DNA of 64,000 nt. It comes from Chionis minor. Taxonomy: Eukaryota; Chordata; Aves; Charadriiformes; Chionididae. Positions 1 through 44,150 of the stretch are shown piece by piece; position 1 is the first letter of the stretch, and every line of letters starts with the position of its first letter. Under the pieces are notes generated by a model. That model did no database searches, was not told where the DNA came from, and saw only the letters and a list, made by a program, of their open reading frames with translations. The DNA lies in contig VZSF01003231.1 in the NCBI GenBank assembly GCA_013398295.1, positions 372,849 through 436,848 on the forward strand. Direction: 5' to 3'. A program made the position numbers and the translations under genes.

Positions 1-859
1 TTGAATGACTTCATTTTTGGTACTGAGAATGACATTTACAGGCGTGTCAGCAAATCAAACAGTTGGGTTCAGACCTGCAATCACACTGCTTGCGTGTTAG
101 CTTTGTATAATTATAAGCATTTGTTAGATAAAATTATATAAAATTTCTGAGGCATCATAAGCCATGCTTCCCTGTGCTTCTAGTCCATTAGATGGGCATC
201 TCTTTTCCTTTGGCTTTGGATGGCTTTTGGATAATGAGGTTCCTGAGCCTGAGGTGGCAATTCAGGTTGCATCAGATTACAACTCCTGCTACGGGGGTAC
301 ACTTACGCTGGTCACATTGACTTGATTTTTGTTTTTCTTTTGTCCACTTGGAATTGGACTAAGGCCAACTGAGTTAACAGAGGCATATAAATAATGTCCA
401 ATGCTAATGAATCTTTCATGGATTAATTGAGAGGTGAAGCTTTTACTAGACAGTTATCAGTCCCCAGAATTATCCATTCCCTGCAAACCTCCTCTTCTTT
501 ATTAGCATGTAATAATTTCATGTTAGTGTCTTTGCTGTCTTCCTGCCCAGACATAATATATTGGGTGCAACTTACTGCTTACGTAAATACTTCTAGTAGG
601 ATCTTTCTGTCATGGAGAATTTTGCTAATAATCCCAGCTGTGTTTGTGGGAACAGAATCTAGATTTTTGTAATACAGAAGAGCAGAAGCAAATTTGAAAT
701 ACGAATAAGCTTCCTTGAATGTCTACTATAACTTTTTTGAGAGTAGTGCATGTAAAAAGTAAGGTTGTTGAAGAAAAATAGAGGTTTTGATCTTTTTTTT
801 TTTTTTTTTATCTTTTGAGAGGCCAGAGAAATACAAATATACCGCTCTTACTTTTGTAG
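1..859 (+). other. SCML2: Intron of SCML2 (3' part of an intron that begins left of the window)
   Basis: No exon is seen here. The stretch is AT-rich and ends in an acceptor AG at 858-859. A run of 17 T lies at 793-809, about 50 bases before the acceptor. The short open frame at 427-672 resembles no domain and is taken as chance. The exons for the N terminus and first MBT repeat of the protein must lie to the left. Confidence 0.75.
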
Positions 860-33709
<32,850 letters not shown>

Positions 33710-34407
33710 CCAGTGGCGATACCACAAATATGTGTGTTTGTAACACACTAAGCTCTCAGGTTCACAGCCATCGCCTTTATTTGAAACTATTTTGCTGATA
33801 TAAATCATCTTTATTTTTTGAAAATGCTCTCAAAATGTAAAAAAAAAGAACATTCAGGATAAAGAGGGGGGAAAAAAAAATCTGTATTACATTCTAGTAT
33901 TTTGCAAACTATTTCAGAGAGTTTTCAGGGAAGGACAGTTGACCATACTGGGGACGTGCAGGTCAGGTAGCAGTACTCTCTGGTTCCTGAGAAGTGCGTT
34001 CTCTGTTACAGACTTCAGCCAATGTGTTCATATTCAGAACCAAAACAGCTGAATCCCAAAGGAAAATAATAAAACAAACCAGCATCAGGTGTTAATAATT
34101 TTTACAGGGGTGGCTGTAAACTGTTATATTCCAAGAAATATTTAAAATAGAAGAGCTCGTCTCTGTAGTGAATACTGTGTCTGGTCCTCCAGCACAGTAA
34201 TGCTCTGGTATATTATTCTAGATTATTCTTCCTAGATTTCCATAAAGGGAATAGCCATATGAATTGGTCATGGGGGATGGAGGTGTGAGGAAGGAAGGGT
34301 TATGGAGGAGAGGGCTTAATACAAATATAAGCTTTTATAAAGTGTGATTATCAGTCCTTTGGTAAGTTATGAGGACAAATGTACCATATATTGTCAATTT
34401 ATGCAGC

Positions 34408-34413
34408 AATAAA
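34408..34413 (+). terminator. SCML2: Candidate proximal polyadenylation signal of SCML2 (AATAAA)
   Basis: Canonical hexamer about 0.7 kb after the stop codon. Transcript ends would be needed to show use. Confidence 0.35.
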
Positions 34414-35295
34414 TATTTTTGCTTCATGGAAGGGCATATTGGCTGTATAAACAGCCATTTCTGGGATAGACTGATTTAACTGGAACAACACATTCACATT
34501 TTAAACATTCCGTCTTTTTGCCAAGTTTGGCATGGATATGCATGTTCATGCTTTTTATATATACACGCCTATGTGTTGGGGAAATACATACTATATATAT
34601 AGAAGTATACATACACACTGTACATATGTATTCAGTTTTTTAATGTGTACTTTGCACTGTGACAGAGAGAACTGTACAATTTCTTGTTGGTTTTTTACCA
34701 GTAAATTTAGTTGTGTACTACTTTCATATTCATTAGCACCTGTTCAATTTGTTGTCCATTCTCGGAGTCAGAAGGTGACAAACAATCAAAGAGTGGCTTT
34801 ATTCATACAGACGAGATCCCTGTACTATGCAATACTATTGGTTATTCATCCCTTAACTCTGAACCGTGTATTCTGGTGTATTTCTGGAAAGATGGATTTG
34901 GTTCCGATGTTTTGGGCTTATATTTCCTATAAGGAAGTGCTACTATGTAACCGATAAGCCTTTTTTGGGTAAAATTGGTGCTGTTTGTATAAGCTGCAAG
35001 AATGAGTGGTGATAATAAAGCAGTTTATTGTCACTGCCAATTGTAATATACATCAGGGACAAGAAAATATACTTTGTGTGTAGGAGACTGAATGTACTGT
35101 ATGTAATAGTGCAAGTGATAAAAGCTATTTGCTAGGGAAGGTGTAGTCCTAAAATGGTAGGTTTTATTATATTTCTTACTGCCTTTTTATATGAAAGCGT
35201 ATAGTATTTTTTACAAATCCCTTTTCTGAAAATGCCTTGCTTTACCAATAGTCTGATACTCCTCAGGTTTCAGCAGAGAGATACTGCTGTGAAAT

Positions 35296-35301
35296 AATAA
35301 A
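35296..35301 (+). terminator. SCML2: Candidate polyadenylation signal of SCML2 (AATAAA)
   Basis: Canonical hexamer followed by TGTG/GTGT-containing sequence within 25 bases (GTTTGTGGC, AAGTGTCC). A second copy lies at 35014-35019. Confidence 0.4.
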
Positions 35302-36031
35302 GTTTGTGGCTCACAAGTGTCCAAGTATTTGTTAGTTTAAGTGACTGCAATGCAATTTTATTTTAGCAAGTCATTTGGACTTTGAGGATTGTTTTTATTA
35401 TTACATCATTAGACATTTGACACTAAAGGTTATCTATATCGATTTGTTTTGCATATCTTTCGTGGTGCATGTATGCTTAGATGAATAATACAAGCATGCT
35501 CTTTATAGTAAGAAAAGGTCAGAGCATTGACTGGAGAAACAGAATATTTTCTCTTTGTGTTAGGAAAATACTGACTTGACTGTTGGTGTAACTGTATGAA
35601 AGTTAGTTGTGTATTGAGGAAAGCATCGTGTCCTGCATATTCAGTATATTGTTTATACCTTACTTGTTCCACGCTTTATTATGCTGAATTTCAGAGTTCT
35701 TTAGTGTTAAAAGATCTCATCTGATTTAAGCGGAAGTAATTGACTGAAAACAGTTTTCATTTTTGTAGATTGGCATTGGCATAAGAAAAACAAAGACATT
35801 TAAATTTTCTGTTTGGCCTTTACGGAATGACATTTTTGTACATGGCACTGTAATGGATATAAATATTTGTTCAAGGCTTTCTGTGCACCCGTGTGCACAG
35901 GGATTACTGTGATGTTGCAGTACCAGGATTTCACCGTGTGCTATAGCGTGAGATTCAACCATTCCAAGTGTTGTAGCAGAATATATTTTTGATCCTTTAT
36001 TTTCCATGGGATGTTCTTATCTATCAACAAA

Positions 36032-36037
36032 AATAAA
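36032..36037 (+). terminator. SCML2: Candidate distal polyadenylation signal of SCML2 (AATAAA)
   Basis: AATAAA, followed about 40-60 bases later by TTGTGTCTGTGTGTG, a good GU-rich downstream element. This is the best-formed of the sites seen. Confidence 0.55.
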
Positions 36038-36055
36038 ATAGTTTGTTCACTGTTG

Positions 36056-38024
36056 TAACTGTCCATTTTGTTTGACGTTGTGTCTGTGTGTGAGCACTGT
36101 TTGCGTAGGCAGGGGTAGCTATCTTATCTGGCATTCGGCAGTTCTTGACAGTTCATGTAAACAGCTGATGTAAGGAAGCTTTACTCAAAAGCTTTAATCA
36201 AAAGGGTAAAATCATTCCAACATTCTTTATCTGAAGCAATTAATATTTGAACTTGGGTTGGTCTGTGCTTTCAAAATAACAATTTAGGAATAGATTCAAC
36301 TGTTTGGTTTTGCATGTAGCATTTTGCCACTTAAAGCTTAAATGATTCTTGTGTAACCACCGAGGGGATGAGACTGCTATAAACTGTTTGTCCTGTCTTC
36401 AGATGAAGACCTGAAGTATTTTAAATCAAAGCAGATAGTGGCAAGAGACTTGAACTGCATATACTTCATGCTTTCTTATTTCTGTGATAAGAAGTCTGTT
36501 GTTCTGGTGGCTGTTAGCAGTGATCAGCCTGTGCTTGAGAAGTAACTTACACTGGGTTAATGGTCACCTCAAATCTGTCACAGGCTAATTATGGAACTTG
36601 GAAGGTGGTAATAACGACAGTCCAGAGGCATTTTGCCTCTGATCTCTCTCAAAAGATACTGAATATCTTTTTGGTGCATATTTGATATAGAAGACAACAT
36701 GATTTATTCTCTTTGTTTCTCTTCTGTCAGCTGGGATTCATCTGCTTATCTGGTTCTATATCTTTCAGTCATCTTGCAAGACAGTGCCATAACTCCTCAG
36801 TACATCCTAAGATCTCTTCTATTTGAAATTAAAATGCTGCTACCTGGAAGGACTTGCAGTTCTCAGAATTCTTGTCGCAGACGACCTATGTAGTATTGAA
36901 ATTGGAGAGTGGTTGACATGACTGCACTCCGAACAAGTTTGTTGTGACTGTATACATATTGCAGGACTCTTTCAGGAATGACAGTGAAAGACAGTAACAG
37001 ACAGCGACATCGTGTTATCAGTGTTGGCTCAAAGGATGGAGCATCTTCCCCTTTTTTGTTGCTATTAGTGAAGGCACACCGTTTTTTACTTCAGGTGGTA
37101 CAAACAGGGGCAAGGATGTTCACCTGAATACTCATGATATTTGTACAAACTCTTCTTCCTTTCTAGTCACTCGGGGATATAATGTGCTCAAAAGCAACAT
37201 TAACCTTCTCTGTAACTCTAAGTCTTACATGAGTCTGTGGATCTGAATGTGATATAAAAATTCTACATTTCGGTATCTCAAGTATTCCTGTAGGGGAAAG
37301 ATGAAGTCCTGAGTAAGGATGACTCAAATTTGAACCTGCTCAAATGAAACACCATGGTTCTTTGTGCTTGTCTTTCCTTTAAGTGGAGGTGAAATTCAGA
37401 GAACTGAAACATGGTGATACTGTTGATTTAATAGTTTATCTTCCTACTTAGAGGTCTCCAGTCACCTTTTCCTATTCATGTATTATTTCTGTGGGCAAAC
37501 TTAGGATCATGTTTTCCTTTAAATATGAATAATTAATGAAAGCCTATTCAAATATATGTATATGTGAATCTATAATGTAAATAATTTTTAATTTAAATGG
37601 CCTGACATCCAGAACCAAGGACTCAGAGCAGCCTGCATCCAGCCAACTTGAAGCAGAGGCTGGTGGTCACTTGTTTTGGGATAATTTGTTTCATGCCATT
37701 TATCTATTCTGTTTACAGTTTGAGCTGACTGGGTTTTTTTCTGTTCTGCACTGTCAAAGATTATCTTAAATCTGCTTCGTGCTTTTGTCTAGACCACTTA
37801 GGAAACTTCTGCGTATAGTTCTCTGTACAATTTCTCTGAAACTTAAAATAGTCATCAGAAGTAATGAGTGTATAGGAAGCAATGCTGCAGAGAAAACCAA
37901 AAATAATGCTCAGTATAGACGTGAGGGTTTTCAAATTAAATATAGCAGGTTTTGTATCTACAGCTTTTTGTGTTTCTAGCTTTGTCTTGTATCTGCTTCG
38001 TTCTGAGTAAGAATTAAGGAGTGT
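36056..38024. other. Intergenic sequence after SCML2
   Basis: AT-rich, with no gene, RNA or repeat that I can support. Confidence 0.6.
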
Positions 38025-39396
38025 ATCACAGAATCGAGGACTAGTTGAGGTTAAAAGGGACCTCTGGAGGTCATCTAGTCCAACCCCACTGCTCAAGCAG
38101 GGACACCTGCAGCCAGTTGCCCAGGACTATGGCCAGATGGCTTTCGAATACCTCCAAGGATGGAGACTCTGCAGCCTCCCTGGACAGCCTGTGCACTGGC
38201 ACCGGTCACCCTCACAATGAAAAACTGTTTCCTGATGTTCAGAGGAAAACTCCTGTGTTTCAGTTTATGCCCACTGCCTCTGGTCCTGTTACTAAGCACC
38301 TCTGAAAAGAGCCTGGCTCCATGAGCTTTGCACCCTCCCTTTAGATATTACTGTACATTGATGAGATCCTCTGTAGCCTTCAGTTCTCCAGGCTGAACAG
38401 TCCTAGCTCTATCAACCTTTCTTCACAGGAGAGATGCTGCTGTCTCTTCATCATTTTTGTCACCCTTCGTTGGATTCTCTCCAGTATGTCTGTGCCTCTG
38501 TTGTTCTGGGGAGCCCAGAACTGGCTCCAGATGTGGCTTAACCAGCACTGAGAAGGATCACCTACCTCGACTTGCTGGCAATACTCCTAACGCAGCCCAG
38601 GGGACTGTCAGCCTTCTTTAGAACAAGGACATGTTGCTGGCTCATGGTCAACTTGGTGTCCATCAGGAGATGCTAGCTCCTTTTCTGCCAAGCTGCTTTC
38701 CAGCTGGGTGGCCCAGAACATGTACTGGTGACTGGAGTTTTTCCCCAGGTGCAGGGCTTTGCACTTCCCCTTGTTGAACTTCATGAAGTTCCCGTCTATT
38801 TCTCCTGTCTGTCGAGGTTGCTCTGGATGGCAGCATGGCGCTCTGCTCTATCAGCCATTCCTGCCGGTCTGGTGTCATGACCATCTTGTTCATGTGCCTG
38901 GAAATGGTTTCCAGCATTATCTGTTCCATCACCTTCCCAGGGATTGAGGTGTGGCTGAGTGGCCTGTAGTTCCCTGGGTCCTCCTCCTTGCTCTCCTTTA
39001 AGACAGGAGTGACATCTACTTTCCCCCGGTCTTCAGGCACTTCTCTCACCATGATCAATCAAAAATTGTGGAGAGTGGCCTCACAATGTCATCAGTCAGC
39101 TCCCTCAGCACTCATGGGTGCATCTCATCAGGCCCCTTGGACTTAATCTGTGTCCAGTTTGCTTAAGTATTCCCTGATCTGATCCTTTTCCACCAAGGGG
39201 TCCATCGTTTTTGCTCCAGCCTTTCCCCTGGTCTCTGAGACCTGGGATTCCTGAAGGCTGGTCTTGCTAGTAAAGACTGAGGCAAAGCAGACATTCATTA
39301 CTTCAGCCTTTTCTGTATCCTACATAATGAAGGCCCCCATCTCATTCAGCAGTGGGCCCACATTTTCCCCAGTCTTCCTTTTGTCACCTATAGACT
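38025..39396 (-). mobile_element. CR1 LINE, about 1.4 kb, with internal deletion of the reverse transcriptase core
   Basis: The plus strand begins TCACAGAATCGAGG and GAGGTTAAAAGGGACCTCTG, the reverse complement of a CR1 3' end. The usual 3' blocks follow up to TTTGCACTTCCCCTTGTTGA. On the minus strand the right part encodes an N-terminal RT segment (VTPVLKESKEEDPGNYRPLS, then TSIPGKVMEQIMLETISRHM). Directly after this, at about 38875-38890, the sequence jumps to the region that normally follows the catalytic FADD motif. The polymerase core is therefore missing. The copy is 5' truncated, carries frameshifts and is inactive. Confidence 0.93.
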
Positions 39397-42300
39397 GTAG
39401 TCCATTTTAATGCAGTATCATGTGACAAAACATTTTAAAAGTGGATAGCAGTATTTTTTTTCTTTGATTGGTTAGCTAGTTACATAACAGAGTAAAATAA
39501 GCATTTAATTCCAACATTGGATGTGTGAAACTGTTCTAAAAGTTACGAGGATCTTCATCTTTCTGCCGAGGTCAAGCTACATAGAGTTAGGTGGGCTTGG
39601 TTTAATGAGAGGGGGGGAAAAAAAAAGACCCTCTCGAGATCAATTTCAAAGGTCATATATTCCTCCTCTCTTTTTTTATTACATGTAAAACTATTGGAGT
39701 GAGTAAAAAGTGCTTATTTGGAACTGCCTAAGTGATGCAGGGAGGCAGAAGCTGATTTCACATCCATTTTTGTGGTGAAATGGTTGCTGCTTTTTTCTCC
39801 AGCCTTGATTATAATCTTTCGCTCTGTAAAGCTTACTAACTAGCCCATAATCCTGGGATCGTGTTCCCCAACTGTCAGTGTTCCTGTTGGTTCAAAGGTC
39901 ACGCAGAGCCATTTTGAGACTTTATCATCTTAAAATCTGAACAGTCTGTTGTAAACTCAGTGTTTTGAGTCAGCAACTATGAGATGTTTTGTATCTTTTT
40001 TTTAAAATTTTTTTTTGTACAGTGAGAACCTCAGAGATTGCTTTTTTTTAAAAAAAAAAGCAAAATATATCTATTTTAAAAATTTGTCCTCTGATGGTTT
40101 GCCCTAAATAAATTCTCGCTATTGTGGCTGCGTAGATGATGGGAGTCCTAGATGCACTTAAAATATGTCATTACAGTGGTCCAATAGGCTTTTAAAACCC
40201 TCACTTACACGAATCATCAGTCCCTGTCCTAGCAGATCATTTTGATTAGCTGTAATTTGTCCCATTTGAACCAGAATTGGCTTCTATCAGCTCCAGAATC
40301 TCCTGGTCCTGCTGTACGAGCTGAGGAGTCCTGCATGAGCTGTTTCTCCTCGTAGCTTTATGGACCACTGCTAGTTTTATATCAGCTTTCATTATCTGCA
40401 GGGGAACTGTTTAGTGCTGATAGCGAAGGCTGCACACCTCTACTTCTTTTCGTTTTTAAAAGTACAGGAAGACATTTTTGTCCACCGAAATTCACTTTTC
40501 AGCCTCTGAAAGCAAAGCCTGTCCAGGACAAACAGTACAAGCAACCAGATGCCAGCGTAAGAGGAAGGGGAGATTGCATCCCATGTTGTGTGAACAGACA
40601 AATGCGAACAGATGTACAGCTTGAAGCTGGCAGCAACCCTCTCTGCCAATGGTTCCTTTCTAGTTATGACAGCTGGAAGGAAATGAATACACCACAAAAC
40701 CACCATGATAATTGCCATTACCCTGCCTTGGCAGCCTCGGCACTGAGGTCAGGGACTGGAAAGGCAAAGACTCATCCACCCTCCCAGGTGGCGGCAGAGG
40801 CAGATTGGCAAGGCACTGGGAAAATCTTAATGAATGGTGGCGCACCTTGGAAAGTCTGGTGTTCAAATGTAAGAGGCTGTAATTTTACTACATTTCTCCC
40901 TGTCTCGTACTGAGTTTTTTTCAGTAGTTATGGAGGCAATCTGTTCCCCCAAGCAATTGAGCTAATGCTGTCCCAGATCCCTAAGAGTGGGGCTTTCAGA
41001 CAGCTCTGAACTCTTTTTCCCTCAACTCCCATCTCTCCAAACCAGTGCTGCCAAACAGGTCTTCCTCCCACGGGAGACCCTTTTCAGGGAAGGGTCTTTG
41101 CAGGTGCTGCTTATTTCTGTGTGTTTTGAAACATAAGAAGACTACTCTGCAGCTTGCTTGTTTTAGCTCTGGTGTATGTGCCAGTTACTGCTATGGATGT
41201 CAGTCCTTGCCTGGGAATGTTGGTACTCTGTTACGAAGAGATGCCCCTCACGGGGGTGATGTTATTCAAGGTGTGGTCTACAAAGTGCTTTTCTGTCTGT
41301 CCGTCAGTCTGTCTGTCTTTTTTTTTTAACGTCCCTGTGCTTGCATGAACAAAATAGTGGGGAGGGAGAAATTAATAAATAAATGCTCAGTTTTAGTCCA
41401 CCCTTGGTTTGTGCTTGTGCTTTAGGAGTGAGGTACTAGATAGGTCATTGTAATGTACTTAGGACATGTTGCTTATTAGACTTAATGGGCAGCGGTTGGG
41501 GTGTTTTGTTGGTTTGTTTTAGTTTTGGAGGCTTTTGTTGGTTTATTGTGTTTTATTTTGGATGGTTTGGGGTTTTTTTGGTAGTTTTGGAGGCTTTTGT
41601 TGTTTATTGTGTTTTATTTTGGTTGGTTTGGGGGTTTTTTTGGTTTTTTTTTTTTTTTAAATGAATGCTGTCAGGTGTTTGTTTATTTTCAAAGGACCAG
41701 CTCAGCCAAAGAGAGCATATTACTTTCATACGTCTTTGCATTCACCATAGTGTATTAATTGTAAGCTGTCTTTGTCTGGGTGGTGTTTGGCTACAGGAAA
41801 CGAACAGGTTGGGGAAAGTTTAAATGTTTTGAAAGAAAACAGAAATGGAAGCCTGGGATGAGTGATAGAGTTTGTGCGCAATAAACATGGGAAGGAAAAT
41901 ATATGAAGAATGAAGTAATGGAAAATTGGAAAGGGAAAAAACAGGTGGATATACTAATCTAAACTGTTTCAGATTTGGATGCACTGACTTTGAGTTGCTA
42001 GTGTCTTTGACTGTGTTGAGCTGGGATTTTAAAGAAGGAAATTAGAAAGTTACATTTTGAAGTATGTCAGGGAATATGAAGTATTTTATCTTGACATGAT
42101 TTTGTCTGAAAACATTGACTGAATCCGTGTAATTCCCTAACCAATTCTTGGGGCATCCTCACTCTGTCCTTAATTTGTTTCTTTCTAATTAAATGAGCTG
42201 CTGCTACCAACACCCTCTTGATATGATTTCTTTTAAAGCTGGGCCAGTCGAGGAGCCAAAACCTAGGAATACAGCACTGGGTTTAATTTCATGTAACTTC

Positions 42301-44150
42301 ATGTCTTTATACCATCACCAACATCTGCTTTACAAAGAGATGAATAGCTCTTTTGACTCTATTGGTTTTACTGACTAGATTTTCAGGATCTATCACAGGA
42401 GCCTCGATACACGTCTCTGAGCCAAGTCCCTACCTAAAGTGCTGTTTGCTGCAAGGTAAGATGGAACAATCCCCTTACTTGAGCCCTTCACTGACAGGCC
42501 TAGTTGGTGTTCAGTAGGAAACGTTCAGGTGCACATTGTACTAACCAAGAAATGCTGGCTGGATCCCATGATCTACCACCCAGGGAGTTTCACTTTGAAA
42601 GTCCAGATGTCCAGAATATCTAGCCCAAAAAGTCTATCCATAGAGAATATTTCTGCTCTTGTAGATGAAGACTGCTGCTGCGCAGTTAGAGCGCTGCTGC
42701 GTATCTCTTGTTTAAAGCGGCAAAAGGCGGACAAGCAGCATTTAAATGTTCTGTTGGTCTTTTTTAACCCCACTCTGACACGACAACCCCCGTCCTCCCT
42801 CCGTACAGGAATACAGGCGGTGCTGGGTGAGCGTGGCACATGCATCACCAGGCTTTAAGGTCAAGTGTGGCGGCTTTGTGCCATCACGGTTGAGCTGTGG
42901 AGGGTGTCTGAAGGGCAGGCACGTGCTCTCTTATGCTGGACCATGTTTGGTGGACCACGCTTTCAAGGTACTGATTTTGAAACATTTGTTTAAAGAATGA
43001 AAAATCCTCTTGAGGCCTTTGTAACTGTGAATGCAGGCAGGGTAGGGGTTTTTTTCTCAGTAAACAAGGAATTACTTGTGTATCAGAAGCCTCAAAAATT
43101 AATAGCTTTCCCATGGTTACTGATGGGGCTTTTAGGGGTTTTCTTGCACTGTGTAAGCTCCAGAAAGAAGGACCTCCTTGTTTTGTGTCACAGTGATGCA
43201 CCCTTGGTCTGCGAGATGCCAGACTAGGACAAAACATGGCCTATCTCCGGTTCTTAAGCAAAGAAGAGATGGGAACTCCATCAGTGAGGATGTGGTAGGA
43301 AGGATGATATTAAAACAATGCGGAAAATGTGACCGTTTTGAGACAGCTGTGGGCTAAGGAACATTAGTAACCCCGGGGTGGGGGGGCTGGGCACAGGCTG
43401 ATGTGGGGGCGCAATGTACCAGCCCTTCACTGGAAACATGCATTTTTTAACAGTGAAAACTAATGTTTTACCTGGAAAACAGTGCTCCCTTCCAGCTATT
43501 TGCTTAGATTGTATGCTGCCATTTGCTCTTCTAATTTTCCCCTCTTAGTTTGAAAGTATCCTAATAATTTCAGTACCAGGATGTTATGCTACTATTCTAG
43601 GAGAGCTTGAGGTATATGGGCACAAAGCAGTGCTAAATATTTTAGTGATTAGTAATTTTTCTCCCCAAACACAAAGAAATGTTTCAGATGGTTCAACAAC
43701 AGAATGGATTTTCCTAGCAGGGCTGCGATACCAGGATTTTAACAACTGTGGAAAATATATTTTCCGCATTAGAATTCGGGGATTTGCTTGTGTGTGTAGG
43801 ACTGCCCCAGAGTGTTCTGAATTGCGAACTTCAGCATTAAGAGTATATGGTGTAGTCTAAGGGAAATGCAGCTTTAAATAAGAGGAGGGGGAAGCATTGG
43901 GGAAAATAGTGAAAGGTGAGTGAAAAAAGTAAACTGCACAAATTAATATCTTTGCTGTTGCAGTGGCAGGCTGGCTGCATTTGGGAAGGCAGGAACCGAT
44001 CCCAGCCAGAGGAAAACAAGGTCTTTGAGCCCTTCAGCATGTTTTTATAAACTTGAGCACAAAAAGAAACTAAAACATCTGGCACCAGGATATTATGCAA
44101 TGTTGCTTTATGCTATTTTCATTGTCTACGATTCTTCGTGAGGACTGTTA
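39397..44150. other. Intergenic sequence, left part
   Basis: No gene recognised. It is mostly AT-rich, with a short CTGT/TCTG repeat (about 41286-41318) followed by a T run, and the 62-bp tandem duplication at 41521-41644. A G-rich spot lies near 43374-43388. Short open frames on both strands show no domain. Confidence 0.6.
41521..41644. repeat. Tandem duplication of a 62-bp T/G-rich unit
   Basis: Copy one starts AGTTTTGGAGGCTTTTGTTG at 41521 and copy two starts with the same 20 bases at 41583. Both continue with TTTATTGTGTTTTATTTTGG and end in a GGTTTGGGG + T-run. Only a few differences separate the copies, so the duplication is fairly young. A degenerate partial copy may precede it at about 41493-41520. 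Confidence 0.85.

Larger units (their letters stand above)
33710..36055 (+). other. SCML2: SCML2 3' untranslated region (probable)
   Basis: After the stop codon the sequence is AT-rich with no further coding potential. It carries a series of AATAAA hexamers at 34068, 34408, 35014, 35296 and 36032. The last is followed by a GT-rich stretch (about 36075-36095), the usual downstream element. The end coordinate assumes use of this last signal; shorter forms are plausible. Confidence 0.6.

Noticed and set aside
38663..39058. 131-codon minus-strand open frame with reverse transcriptase motifs
   Set aside because: Not a host gene. It is part of the CR1 copy at 38025-39396 and is listed there.
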